Shown: positions 1 through 6,006 of the stretch, in pieces
Position numbering within the stretch: position 1 is the stretch's first letter
How the letters are laid out: each line of letters opens with the position of its first letter
Origin: Terriglobia bacterium
Lineage (GTDB): Bacteria; Acidobacteriota; Terriglobia; UBA7540
Assembly: GCA_020072905.1 (NCBI GenBank)
Contig: JAIQGB010000396.1
Span: 1-7,338, forward strand
Direction: 5' to 3'
DNA: 7,338 nucleotides
Translations under genes and position numbers: made by a program
Notes under the pieces: model-generated
Told to the model about the DNA's origin: nothing
Databases searched by the model: none
What the model saw: only the letters and a program-made list of their open reading frames with translations

Positions 1-2
1 AT

Positions 3-1208
3 CTGCTGAGCCAGGCCTACCGGGCATCGGGCGACGTCCAGTCCAGCGCTCCAGAAGCGGAACTGGCGGGGCAAGCCAGTGTCGAGTCTACAAGGCACCC
101 TCAAGGAGGTGGTATGGGGGCCGGCGCACGCGGGGGCCTCGAAGAGTTCTCCGCTCCGACCCAGACCATAAGCTGGCAGGGGATTTCCCCTCCTGCTGGT
201 CTCAGCATCGAGCAGACGCAGCTTCTTAGGGTCTATGAACAGGTTCTGGCGAGGGGGCACAATTACTTGGGCCTGATTGCTGCCCGTCAGCGACGGTTCT
301 CCGATGCTGCCCAAGACTTCACGCGCGTCAGCAAACTGCAAGCGAACTATCCTGATGTGGATCTCAACCTCGGGTTGGCGTTGTTCAACGCCGAAAGATA
401 CTCTGAGGCTCTCGAACCCCTGGAACGGGCAGTAGCCCGAAATCCCTCCAACCTCACGGCCAAGAAGTATCTCGGGCTCACGTATGTCCACCGTGAGGTG
501 TACGACAAGGGTGCAAGGTTGCTGGAGGAGGTTCGCGCCGCCTCTTCGGACGATCCCCGGGTCTTGCTGGGGCTAGGCACGGCGCTGGCACGACTGGACC
601 GGCCCGACGAGGCGCGGGCTGTGTTCGTGGAACTGATGAAATTGTATCCAGACTCCGCGCCCTTGCACGTTCTTTGGGGACAGGTCCACGCCGCTCGGAA
701 ACAAACACAGGAAGCTGAGCAGGAATTCCAGCGGGCCTTGGAACTTGATCCGAGCGCGGCTTCCGCTCACTTCTACCTCGGGATCTTGAAACTGCAACAA
801 GGCCAACTCAATGAGGCGGAGCGCCAATTTGATGCCGAACTTGCCGCTCATCCGGGGGACACGCGCGCTCGCTACCACCTAGCTTTCGCCCTGCTGACCC
901 AGCAAAAAACAGAGCAGGCCATCCCGTTGCTGCGTCAGGTGATTCAGGAAAACCCCAAGTATGCAGAAGCCCACTATAGCCTGGGGAAAGCACTGCTCGA
1001 ACGAGGCAACCTCCCTGAGGCCATCGAATACCTTGAAATCGCCGTTCGGCTAGACCCCGCGAAGCCTTACAGCCACTACCAGTTGGCGCGTGCCTACCTG
1101 CGCGCCGGACGACGCGAGGAGGCACAACAGGAATTCCAGACGACGCAGAATTTGAAGGACCAGCAACGATCCAAAGTGCCTCCTGGTAAGCAGCCCGAGA
1201 CCCCATGA
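3..1208 (+). CDS. TPR-repeat protein, 5' end outside the window
   Basis: A protein built almost entirely of tetratricopeptide repeats, a scaffold for protein-protein contacts; no catalytic domain is visible. Counting from the ATG at 114, about nine consecutive 34-residue units run from residue 46 to 352, with the usual pattern (for example LNLGLALFNAERYSEALEPL, AHYSLGKALLERGNLPEAIE, SHYQLARAYLRAGRREEA). The frame stays open upstream to base 3, and the residues there (LLSQAYRASGD...PEAELA) resemble the closing TPR of an earlier repeat block, so I read this as the 3' part of a longer gene. The ATG at 114 has a good GGAGG four bases upstream and is the alternative start; it would give 364 residues with no signal peptide. 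The gene ends 79 bp before the propeller gene on the same strand. In this lineage TPR and CRTAC1-like genes are often neighbours. The exact role is unknown. Confidence 0.8.
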   Translation: MLSQAYRASGDVQSSAPEAELAGQASVESTRHPQGGGMGAGARGGLEEFSAPTQTISWQGISPPAGLSIEQTQLLRVYEQVLARGHNYLGLIAARQRRFSDAAQDFTRVSKLQANYPDVDLNLGLALFNAERYSEALEPLERAVARNPSNLTAKKYLGLTYVHREVYDKGARLLEEVRAASSDDPRVLLGLGTALARLDRPDEARAVFVELMKLYPDSAPLHVLWGQVHAARKQTQEAEQEFQRALELDPSAASAHFYLGILKLQQGQLNEAERQFDAELAAHPGDTRARYHLAFALLTQQKTEQAIPLLRQVIQENPKYAEAHYSLGKALLERGNLPEAIEYLEIAVRLDPAKPYSHYQLARAYLRAGRREEAQQEFQTTQNLKDQQRSKVPPGKQPETP

Positions 1209-1232
1209 GGGGTCTGAAAGCGAAGCAAGGCG

Positions 1233-1255
1233 GGATTCCGGGCACGCCCGAATCC
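1233..1255 (+). other. GC-rich hairpin between TPR and propeller genes
   Basis: GGATTC-C-GGGC at 1233-1243 can pair with GCCCGAATCC at 1246-1255: ten base pairs with a single bulged C and a very tight turn. No T-run follows, so it is a poor Rho-independent terminator. It may stabilise or process the mRNA between the two cistrons. Function is inferred. Confidence 0.4.
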
Positions 1256-1287
1256 TCAACCGGGGCCTTGGCCCGAAAAAGCGAGCC

Positions 1288-3036
1288 ATGCAATCAGCGC
1301 GGAGCAAGGGCGTTCTCTTGTCCAAGAAGATGCGCAACCGGGCGCTGCTGTGCGCGGCGCTAGCGATTCTCTTAAAGGGGACGGTCCTGCCCAAAGCGCA
1401 GAAGCCTGACCCACTGGTCAAATTTGTGGACATCACCGACTCCGCCGGCATCACGTTCCGCCACGCGTCGGCCCCCGAGAAGAAATACATCGTGGAGTCC
1501 ATGAGCGGTGGTGTGGCGCTCTTCGATTACGACAACGACGGTTGCCTCGACATTTACTTCACCAACGCGCTGACTGTGGATTCGGCCAACGAACCGCACA
1601 GTGCTCCAAGCACTCTCTACCACAACAATTGCCATGGCACGTTCACGGACGTTTCCGAGACGTCCGGACTGGCCTACCCGGGCTGGGCGATGGGAGTGGT
1701 CGCGGTCGACTTCGACGGGGATGGCTACGAAGACCTGTACGTCACCTGCCTGGGCCCGAATCACCTCTATCACAACAACGGGAACGGTACCTTCACGGAC
1801 GTCACGGATGCGGCGGGTGTGGACGATCAACGCTGGTCCACGGGCGCTGCCTTCGCAGACTACGACAATGACGGCGCCTTGGACCTGTTCGTGGCGAACT
1901 ACGTGGACTTCAGACTCTCAAACCTTCCGGAATTCGGAAAGGGGAAGTTCTGCGAGTACCACGGGGTCCCGGTCCAATGCGGCCCGCGGGGATTGCCGGG
2001 CGCGGGCGACTCCCTTTTTCGTAACAAAGGTGACGGGACCTTTGAGAATGTCAGCCAGAAGGCCGGGGTCGGCGACCCCGAGGGACGCTTCGGCCTGGGC
2101 GTGGTCTGGACGGATGTGGACAATGATGGGTGGGCTGATCTCTACGTGGCCAACGATACCGGGCCCAACTTTCTCTACCACAACAACCACGATAGCACCT
2201 TCACCGAAATGGGTTTTCTCGCCGGTGTGGCGGTAGACGATGACGGCATCGAGCAGGGATCGATGGGGGTCGCCGTCGGAGACTATCTCCACACTGGACT
2301 CCTTGGCATCTTCGTCTCTAACTTCTCGGGCGAGCACGCTACCCTCTACCGCCACGATTCGCCCCTTTTTTTCACTGATGTTTCGTTTCCCTCGAAAATA
2401 GCGCCCCCCAGCACCCAGTTCGTGAGCTGGGGCACCTCCTTCTTCGACTACGACAACGACGGCTGGCCGGATTTGCTGGTTGTGAACGGCCATGTTTACC
2501 CGCAAATGGACAATGCCCACACGGGCACCGCGTATCGCCAACGCATCCTGCTGTATCACAATGAGGGGAACGGAACCTTTACCGAAGTTGCCGGGGAGGC
2601 TGGCGAAGTATTAATGACGCCCCGAGTGAGCCGGGGCGTGGCGTTCGGTGACATTGACAATGATGGGGCCATCGACGTGGTCATCAACAACTTCGACAGC
2701 AAGCCTCTGATCCTGCGAAACGAAGGCGGCAATCGCAACAACTGGGTCACGATCAAAGCCGCCGGAAGAGGTCTGAACCGTGATGCAGTGGGCGCGAGGG
2801 TTAAAGTCGTCAGCGGTGACCTCGTTCAGTGGGACGAGGTCCGTACGGGTGGAAGTTACCTCTCGTCCAGCGATCACAGGTTGCACTATGGGTTGGGAAG
2901 AAGAGACCGAATTGATTTGGTTGAAGTCCATTGGCCCGACGGCCATGTCGAAGCCATCCGCAATATCCCTGTTAACCATTTTCTGACCATCGAAGAAGGC
3001 AAGGGGTTGTCCGGGGCAACTGTTCCGACTAAATAG
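1288..3036 (+). CDS. CRTAC1-like exported FG-GAP/VCBS propeller protein with ASPIC/UnbV domain
   Basis: A 582-residue exported protein of the CRTAC1 family, predicted to fold as a Ca-binding beta-propeller with a C-terminal ASPIC/UnbV domain. Six DxDxDGxxD calcium loops are visible, beginning at residues 80 (DYDNDGCLD), 141, 191, 276, 387 and 455. A seventh position at 332 (DYLHTGLLG) has lost the acidic ligands. Several blades are followed by a LYHNNGNGTFTDV-type strand. Cys222 and Cys231 lie in an insertion (FCEYHG...QCGPRGLPG) that I recall as typical of the family and could form a disulfide. ASPIC/UnbV spans about 485-570, including WPDGHVE. The start is uncertain: ATG 1288 lacks a clear ribosome site, and ATG 1330 (residue 15) would begin directly with a signal peptide (MRNRALLCAALAILL...). 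The ligand is unknown; such proteins are thought to act outside the cytoplasm in adhesion or binding. Confidence 0.9.
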   Translation: MQSARSKGVLLSKKMRNRALLCAALAILLKGTVLPKAQKPDPLVKFVDITDSAGITFRHASAPEKKYIVESMSGGVALFDYDNDGCLDIYFTNALTVDSANEPHSAPSTLYHNNCHGTFTDVSETSGLAYPGWAMGVVAVDFDGDGYEDLYVTCLGPNHLYHNNGNGTFTDVTDAAGVDDQRWSTGAAFADYDNDGALDLFVANYVDFRLSNLPEFGKGKFCEYHGVPVQCGPRGLPGAGDSLFRNKGDGTFENVSQKAGVGDPEGRFGLGVVWTDVDNDGWADLYVANDTGPNFLYHNNHDSTFTEMGFLAGVAVDDDGIEQGSMGVAVGDYLHTGLLGIFVSNFSGEHATLYRHDSPLFFTDVSFPSKIAPPSTQFVSWGTSFFDYDNDGWPDLLVVNGHVYPQMDNAHTGTAYRQRILLYHNEGNGTFTEVAGEAGEVLMTPRVSRGVAFGDIDNDGAIDVVINNFDSKPLILRNEGGNRNNWVTIKAAGRGLNRDAVGARVKVVSGDLVQWDEVRTGGSYLSSSDHRLHYGLGRRDRIDLVEVHWPDGHVEAIRNIPVNHFLTIEEGKGLSGATVPTK

Positions 3037-3075
3037 ACACGGACTCACACGACTCTATCCTACGGGGACTACAGC

Positions 3076-3102
3076 GGGCAGGGTAGGGGTTCCCCTATGC
3101 CC
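3076..3102 (+). terminator. Hairpin after the propeller gene, possible terminator
   Basis: Starting 40 bases past the stop codon, GGGCA (3076-3080) and TAGGGG (3084-3089) pair with CCCCTA (3092-3097) and TGCCC (3098-3102), leaving a GGG bulge. That is a strong stem, but only a weak ATTT follows some ten bases later, so Rho-independent termination is doubtful. It lies where the transcript of the TPR/propeller pair would be expected to end, before the convergent tRNA and tonB genes. Confidence 0.35.
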
Positions 3103-3157
3103 GGCTAGAGCAATTTCTCGATGTCTGGCTGATCCGTCGAGGCATACGGCAACCGGG

Positions 3158-3262
3158 GGCAGTCTACTCCGGAAGGGAAGGCTGGAGCAGGCCATTGAAG
3201 CCTTCGAGGTGGCTCGCCAGCTTGCGCCCAGGATATTCAGATTCCTGAGCGGCAATTCCTAG
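3158..3262 (+). pseudogene. Remnant of a TPR-coding sequence
   Basis: In one frame this reads GSLLRKGRLEQAIEAFEVAR followed by QLAPR, a near-perfect TPR helix pair, then runs off to a TAG at 3260-3262. The frame is open upstream to the propeller gene's stop, but the residues there (for example RSRHTATG-like sequence) do not look like protein, and no start or ribosome site is present. It is probably a fragment of a TPR gene, perhaps once the next member of the TPR/propeller cluster. A chance resemblance is possible but unlikely given about 20 consecutive pattern-conforming residues. Confidence 0.45.
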
Positions 3263-3416
3263 GAAGAAAAATCCTCGGCGAATTGCCACCGCCGCCGATC
3301 CCGCTGACGCCTGCTTCCGATCAGGGCGCTGAATGAAGCTCAGGAGCCGCACGAGATTCTGCGCTGGCTGGGCGACAACTTTTGATGGCTTAGTTTTATA
3401 GAAGCCGCATAAACAT

Positions 3417-3490
3417 TGGCTGGGAGGCAGGGATTCGAACCCCGATACGCAGATCCAGAGTCTGCAGTCCTACCGTTAGACGACCTCCCA
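3417..3490 (-). tRNA. tRNA-Gln (anticodon CTG), CCA encoded
   Basis: Read on the minus strand, the acceptor stem TGGGAGG pairs with CCTCCCA over seven base pairs, with U1-A72 and discriminator G73 as expected for glutamine tRNAs. The D arm is GTCT...GGAC with loop AACGGTA. The anticodon arm is GCAGA, loop CTCTGGA, TCTGC, giving anticodon CTG, which reads codon CAG. The T arm is CGGGG, TTCGAAC, CCCTG. The 3' CCA is encoded (plus-strand 3417-3419). The body without CCA is 71 nt. No cloverleaf mismatch is seen apart from a G-T wobble in the T stem and a terminal T-G in the D stem. Confidence 0.97.
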
Positions 3491-3507
3491 GTCGGACGGC
3501 TTCCCTA

Positions 3508-3536
3508 AGTAAACCGGGTACGGGCCATCCTGTCAA
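3508..3536 (-). promoter_or_regulatory. Sigma-70-type promoter of tRNA-Gln
   Basis: On the minus strand there is a perfect -35 TTGACA (plus 3531-3536), a 17-base spacer, and a -10 TTTACT (plus 3508-3513, four of six consensus bases). Transcription would start near 3501, about ten bases before the mature tRNA 5' end. The tRNA is therefore probably transcribed independently of the tonB gene upstream. Confidence 0.75.
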
Positions 3537-3583
3537 GGGGCTGCTCTTGAAGGCAGGGAGCCAGCGCGGGGGAGAGGGCGGCG

Positions 3584-3898
3584 TCAGAAAAGCCGGAAGC
3601 TGACTTCCACCATCACGCGGACAGGTACGGGAGTGCCGTTGCGCAGGGCGGGTTTGAACTTCCAGGTGCGGACGGTCTCGAGGGCTTTTTCATCCAGGCC
3701 GAGGCCCAGGGGCTTGACGACGCGCTGGTCGGTCACGTTGCCGGCCGTGTCCACGACGATCCAGAGTACGACGGTGCCCTGATACTTCGCCTTGCGAGCC
3801 TCTTCCGAGTACGGTGGCTCGGGCTTGTAAATGGCAATCGGCGCGGTCACGCTGCCGCCAACACTATACGCACCGCCGCCAAAGCCGCCGCCTTCGCC
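3584..3898 (-). CDS. TonB C-terminal domain (3' piece of the split tonB-like gene, whole gene 3584-4784)
   Basis: This piece encodes the TonB_C fold, which in the periplasm contacts the TonB box of outer-membrane receptors and passes on proton-motive energy. Reading begins with the end of a glycine-rich linker (GEGGGFGGGAYSVGGSV) and continues with KPEPPYSEEARKAKYQGTVV, then LDEKALETVRTWKFKPALRN and a final VEVSFRLF, all hallmarks of the family. It is one base out of frame with the 5' piece at 3864-4784. Alone, its first usable start is a GTG at 3850 giving 88 residues without a membrane anchor, which would not work as TonB. It is most likely the intact domain of a gene broken by a real frameshift or a sequence error. 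The tRNA promoter starts about 50 bases downstream. Confidence 0.9.
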   Translation of the reverse strand, partial: GEGGGFGGGAYSVGGSVTAPIAIYKPEPPYSEEARKAKYQGTVVLWIVVDTAGNVTDQRVVKPLGLGLDEKALETVRTWKFKPALRNGTPVPVRVMVEVSFRLF

Positions 3899-4784
3899 CG
3901 GGCCCAGGCCCGCTCACGCCTTGCGGATCACCCCAGGGCATGTTCATCGCCATCTGGGGGAGCTTCAGGTCGGGTGGCCCCAGCAAATTCGGTTGCACCG
4001 GAAGTTTCGGTTCCGGATTGGGGAGAACAGCCATTGGAGGCGCAAACTGCACCTTGGCGAACTTCGGCACAGCACCCTTTGACGCCGGAGTGGGTGACCG
4101 GTCGCCGCCGCCACCTCCTCCCCCCATCTTCTTGTCCGGGCCCTCGATCTGGGCAAGATAGGGGGAAATGTCGGTGATCATATACTTCGGGGCGGCCTTG
4201 ACGGGCGTCATCATTTTACCGAGCACATAGGGCAACACCATCGCCGCGATGATCAGGGCATGAACCAGCACGGAGTTCATCCACGAAGCGCTTTGTGGCC
4301 GGTAGTCACCCCAAATGTCGGGGGGATAGTCGCGCTTCTTGAACAAGGCCACGCCAGCCAACTCGCCCACAATGATTCCGGTGAAGGCGCAGAGGATGGC
4401 CGCCAGGTTGCCTTGCCATAGCCAGCCCGCCACTCCCCCGGCCAGGCCAGCGAGAGTGGCGCACAGCGCGCGTTTCTTGACCTGCTGGTCGTTGTAGATG
4501 CCGATGGGGTCGGTGGGTTTTTCAAAAAGCAGTTTGAGCTGACTCGGCAGGTCGAGGTAAAACGGCCGCATTTCGGTGACCGGCAGTCGCGCTTCACCGC
4601 GGTAATACTTGCGCGGCACCGTAATCTTCGGCTCGCGCAGCAGTTCGCGGATCTGCCGGAGCACGGAAACGAAAACGTTGGGGGATTCGACGAAGGTAAA
4701 CTGGTACTCGGCCTGCGGGGATTTCCCCGTAGCCGTCAAACGCTCGTCCAACCCCTCACCCACCCGCAATTCCTTGGTTTCCAT
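3864..4784 (-). CDS. TonB-like energy transducer, membrane-anchored N-terminal piece (frameshifted)
   Basis: The 5' part of the tonB-like gene. Residues 1-100 form a soluble region (includes REPKITVPRKYYRGEARLPV). Two hydrophobic, glycine-rich segments follow at about 106-124 and 127-147, and a third at about 169-188 (SVLVHALIIAAMVLPYVLG) is equivalent to the single TonB anchor. After it come a seven-glycine run at 221-227 and a proline-rich spacer (245-285) that would cross the periplasm. The last ten residues (RRRRLWRRCV) are frameshift product. The ATG at 4784 has AAGGA nine bases upstream. Multi-helix TonB variants of this kind are common in Acidobacteriota as I recall. The partner ExbB/ExbD and the receptor are not in the window. 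The SD is partly buried in the hairpin at 4796-4825. Confidence 0.85.
   Translation of the reverse strand: METKELRVGEGLDERLTATGKSPQAEYQFTFVESPNVFVSVLRQIRELLREPKITVPRKYYRGEARLPVTEMRPFYLDLPSQLKLLFEKPTDPIGIYNDQQVKKRALCATLAGLAGGVAGWLWQGNLAAILCAFTGIIVGELAGVALFKKRDYPPDIWGDYRPQSASWMNSVLVHALIIAAMVLPYVLGKMMTPVKAAPKYMITDISPYLAQIEGPDKKMGGGGGGGDRSPTPASKGAVPKFAKVQFAPPMAVLPNPEPKLPVQPNLLGPPDLKLPQMAMNMPWGDPQGVSGPGPGRRRRLWRRCV
3896..3911 (-). other. Frameshift site inside the tonB-like gene
   Basis: On the minus strand the 5' frame reads GGG CCT GGG CCC GGG CGA AGG and then runs as RRRRLWRRCV to a stop. Shifting forward by one base after CCC gives GGC GAA GGC, and the glycine-rich linker and TonB_C domain resume. 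The TonB_C frame is closed upstream by a TGA at plus 3914-3916, so the change must lie between about 3867 and 3913. The GC-only run with nested palindromes (GGGCCC, GCCCGGGC) is the obvious place for an extra base. Confidence 0.8.
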
Positions 4785-4795
4785 GGATTGTCTTC

Positions 4796-4825
4796 CTTGG
4801 CCTCTCGCGGCAAGCCGCGGCCAAG
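4796..4825 (-). promoter_or_regulatory. Hairpin overlapping the tonB Shine-Dalgarno
   Basis: On the minus strand CTTGGCC (plus 4825-4819) pairs perfectly with GGCCAAG (plus 4802-4796). Inside it GCGGC and GCCGC form a second stem closed by TT, with an unpaired GAGA on one side. The SD AAGGA occupies plus 4798-4794, so its first three bases are in the 3' arm. Folded, the mRNA would limit ribosome access to tonB. The structure is seen; regulation is inferred. Confidence 0.5.
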
Positions 4826-4929
4826 TTTGTGCCTACCCTTTCCAAGATGTCGGAGTGGGCAGCGGAGTTGCCTCCGAGTGTAAAATCGCCTTCCTACCTA
4901 GACTGCGCATGCGGCAACCAACTCCTTTC

Positions 4930-4938
4930 AGTCTATCA
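4930..4938 (-). promoter_or_regulatory. Possible extended -10 promoter of the tonB-like gene
   Basis: The minus strand reads TGATAGACT: a TG extension plus TAGACT (four of six -10 bases). No good -35 is found 17 bases upstream, which extended -10 promoters tolerate. It would give a leader of about 140 bases containing the SD hairpin. Weak, sequence-only evidence. Confidence 0.3.
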
Positions 4939-5236
4939 CAAGCGGAGCATCCCGCATAACGCGAAAACATGCTCAGTCTGTGCCGCCCTGCCCTTCTTCC
5001 TTTGACGCACGGGGAGCGGCCGAAGTTGCGTCAGATCATCGTCGGCGACATACCTTCCGGTCGGTTGGGCGGAAGTCCGGGGGGCTACTGCCTAAGCGCG
5101 ATGGCGTCGGCGTTCGGATCTTGCCGCCCTGTACCCGTGGTCGGCAATTCTTGCCGCCGTGCGGTCAGGTGTGTTAGTTTGGCATGTTTGTGGGTGCGCG
5201 CCGGGGAAAGCCGGGCGACGGAGCAGCGGAACACCT

Positions 5237-5653
5237 GTGGGCAAGAAAGCCGTCGAGGACGCCGCCGAAGTCAAACCGAGGGCCCCTGTGGGACGCCTAG
5301 TGCGCCTCTGTGTGGCGGCTTGGCTAATCCCGGGATGCGGCCACCTGATGCTGGGCAGGAAATGGCGGGCACTGATCCTGTTCGTCTCCATCCTCAGCAT
5401 GTTTCTGCTCGGGGTGGCCATGAACGGTGAATTCTTCTCGGTGCATTCCGCGTCTTATCTCGAGCAGTTGGGGTTCTTCGGCGAGATGTCCGTCGGCGTG
5501 GCGGTGCCGGCCGCCCGGTTTTTTGGGTATGGTGGCGGCAACCCATTCTTCGTCAGCGCGGATTACGGAACCGCTTTTCTGATTGCCGCAGGGATGCTCA
5601 ACATCCTGACGATTTTCGACGCCTACGACATTGCGCTGGGACGAAAACCCTGA
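5237..5653 (+). CDS. DUF6677-like integral membrane protein
   Basis: A 138-residue membrane protein that I recognise as similar to the DUF6677 family, whose function is unknown. Typical points are the AAWLIPGCGHLMLGRKWRAL stretch near the N terminus and the C-terminal DYGTAFLIAAG, LNILTIFDAYDIALGRK. Hydrophobic segments lie at about 20-40 (broken by PGCGH), 44-62, 80-97 and 108-130. I chose the GTG at 5237 because the protein then begins MGKKAVEDAAEV, a short polar head as in relatives, with GGA six bases upstream. The frame is open to a GTG at 5159, but the added residues look unnatural and no ribosome site precedes it. Three bases after its stop the octamer repeats begin, and the 58-residue membrane protein gene follows on the same strand. 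Likely co-transcribed with it. Confidence 0.8.
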   Translation: MGKKAVEDAAEVKPRAPVGRLVRLCVAAWLIPGCGHLMLGRKWRALILFVSILSMFLLGVAMNGEFFSVHSASYLEQLGFFGEMSVGVAVPAARFFGYGGGNPFFVSADYGTAFLIAAGMLNILTIFDAYDIALGRKP

Positions 5654-5655
5654 GT

Positions 5656-5695
5656 CCATTGGGTGATTGGCCGATTGAGTGATTGAGCGATTGAA
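5656..5695 (+). repeat. Octamer tandem repeat, five units, forward orientation
   Basis: Five abutting 8-bp units: CCATTGGG, TGATTGGC, CGATTGAG, TGATTGAG, CGATTGAA; consensus YGATTGRG. The array starts three bases after the stop codon of the DUF6677-like gene. Its units at 5672-5687 match the inverted array at 5732-5747 at 15 of 16 positions, so the two can form a hairpin with a loop of about 44 bases. Confidence 0.8.
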
Positions 5696-5715
5696 AGAAC
5701 CAGGCTCGCGATTCG

Positions 5716-5747
5716 CTTAATCACCCAGTCACTCAATCACTCAATTG
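5716..5747 (-). repeat. Octamer tandem repeat, four units, inverted orientation
   Basis: Read on the minus strand: CAATTGAG, TGATTGAG, TGACTGGG, TGATTAAG, in the same 8-bp register as the forward arrays; a fifth, weaker unit may extend to 5708. It ends five bases before the ATG of the 58-residue gene, so its arm occupies the position of that gene's ribosome-binding site. Confidence 0.8.
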
Positions 5748-5752
5748 AAAAA

Positions 5753-5929
5753 ATGGCCATTTCCCATTTCACGGCGATGCTCTTGTTTTCCTTGTTCGTC
5801 TCCGTCGTCTTCGGCCTGCTCGCCAAGGACACGCCGCGCGAGCGCTTTGTCTATGGCGCTAAAGTCTTCGGAGCCTTCGTGGGCATCGCCCTCCTCCTCG
5901 GCTGGATCATGTATCCCGTCCCCTGGTGA
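5753..5929 (+). CDS. Small two-helix membrane protein, 58 residues
   Basis: A short gene encoding MAISHFTAMLLFSLFVSVVF, a polar loop with LAKDTPRERFVYG, a second hydrophobic stretch (about 38-54) and the end WIMYPVPW. Two transmembrane helices at about 5-23 and 38-54 with a charged loop between are clear. The protein composition contrasts with the Ser/Pro/Arg-rich translations of the other frames, which supports coding. I recall similar small proteins beside DUF6677-like genes but cannot name the family. There is no Shine-Dalgarno: five A's precede the ATG and the octamer array lies just before. ATG 5777 is an alternative but would remove half of helix one. The stop TGA is itself the first three bases of the next octamer array. 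The function is unknown. Confidence 0.8.
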   Translation: MAISHFTAMLLFSLFVSVVFGLLAKDTPRERFVYGAKVFGAFVGIALLLGWIMYPVPW

Positions 5930-5982
5930 TTGAGCGATCGGGTGATTTGACGATTGAGTGATTGAGCCATCGGGCCATCCCA
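5927..5982 (+). repeat. Octamer tandem repeat, seven units, forward orientation
   Basis: Seven abutting units: TGATTGAG, CGATCGGG, TGATTTGA, CGATTGAG, TGATTGAG, CCATCGGG, CCATCCCA. It is the same family as the arrays before the small gene. The first unit overlaps that gene's stop codon. Confidence 0.8.
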
Positions 5983-6006
5983 CCGAACCACAAGAAAGGA
6001 ACCTCT

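Larger units (their letters stand above)
3037..3416. other. 380-bp spacer without an intact gene
   Basis: This stretch lies between the convergent propeller gene and tRNA-Gln. It holds the hairpin at 3076-3102 and the TPR-like remnant at 3158-3262. It also has two short coding-looking tails: one in another frame ending at TGA 3334-3336 (with ILGELPPPPIPLTPAS), and one back in the first frame ending at TGA 3383-3385 (ALNEAQEPHEILRWLGDNF). None has a start codon with a ribosome site. The most economical reading is decayed coding DNA. Confidence 0.4.
4785..5236. other. 452-bp divergent spacer between tonB and the DUF6677-like gene
   Basis: Apart from the tonB hairpin and possible extended -10 site, I find no convincing gene. 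Several frames are open because of the high GC content, but their translations are rich in Arg, Gly and Cys and lack family motifs. TGCCGCCCTG occurs at about 4981 and 5124, and CTTGCCGCC at about 5120 and 5150. The 60 bases before the plus-strand gene are GC-rich (GCGCCGGGGAAAGCCGGGCG) and could fold, but I could not match them to a riboswitch class. Confidence 0.4.

Noticed and set aside
2556..3048. Minus-strand open frames under the propeller gene
   Set aside because: Shadow frames of a well-supported gene; Asp/Gly-rich repeat codons keep the opposite strand open.
4833..4910. 25-codon upstream frame on the minus strand before tonB, with AAGGAG 11 bases before its ATG
   Set aside because: If the extended -10 at 4930-4938 is used, transcription starts inside that AAGGAG; the peptide has no attenuator-like codon run. 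Not supported well enough to call a leader peptide.
5170..5190. Sigma-54 promoter (TTTGGCATG...)
   Set aside because: The GC of the -12 element is not at the required distance from the GG of the -24 element.
5161..5236. Possible riboswitch before the DUF6677-like gene (CCGGGGAAAGCCGGGCGACGG region)
   Set aside because: Compared by eye with cobalamin, c-di-GMP, ZTP and SAH cores; none of their conserved blocks is complete.
4969..5430. Long open frame on the plus strand overlapping the DUF6677-like gene
   Set aside because: Arg/Gly/Cys-rich translation with no family motif; it overlaps a recognisable membrane protein in another frame.
5745..5933. Plus-strand frame of 62 codons beginning with TTG over the small membrane gene
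   Set aside because: Ser/Pro/Arg-rich translation; the neighbouring frame from ATG 5753 encodes two clear hydrophobic helices.
5656..5982. CRISPR array
   Set aside because: Units are 8 bp, degenerate and abutting, with no spacers and no cas genes nearby.
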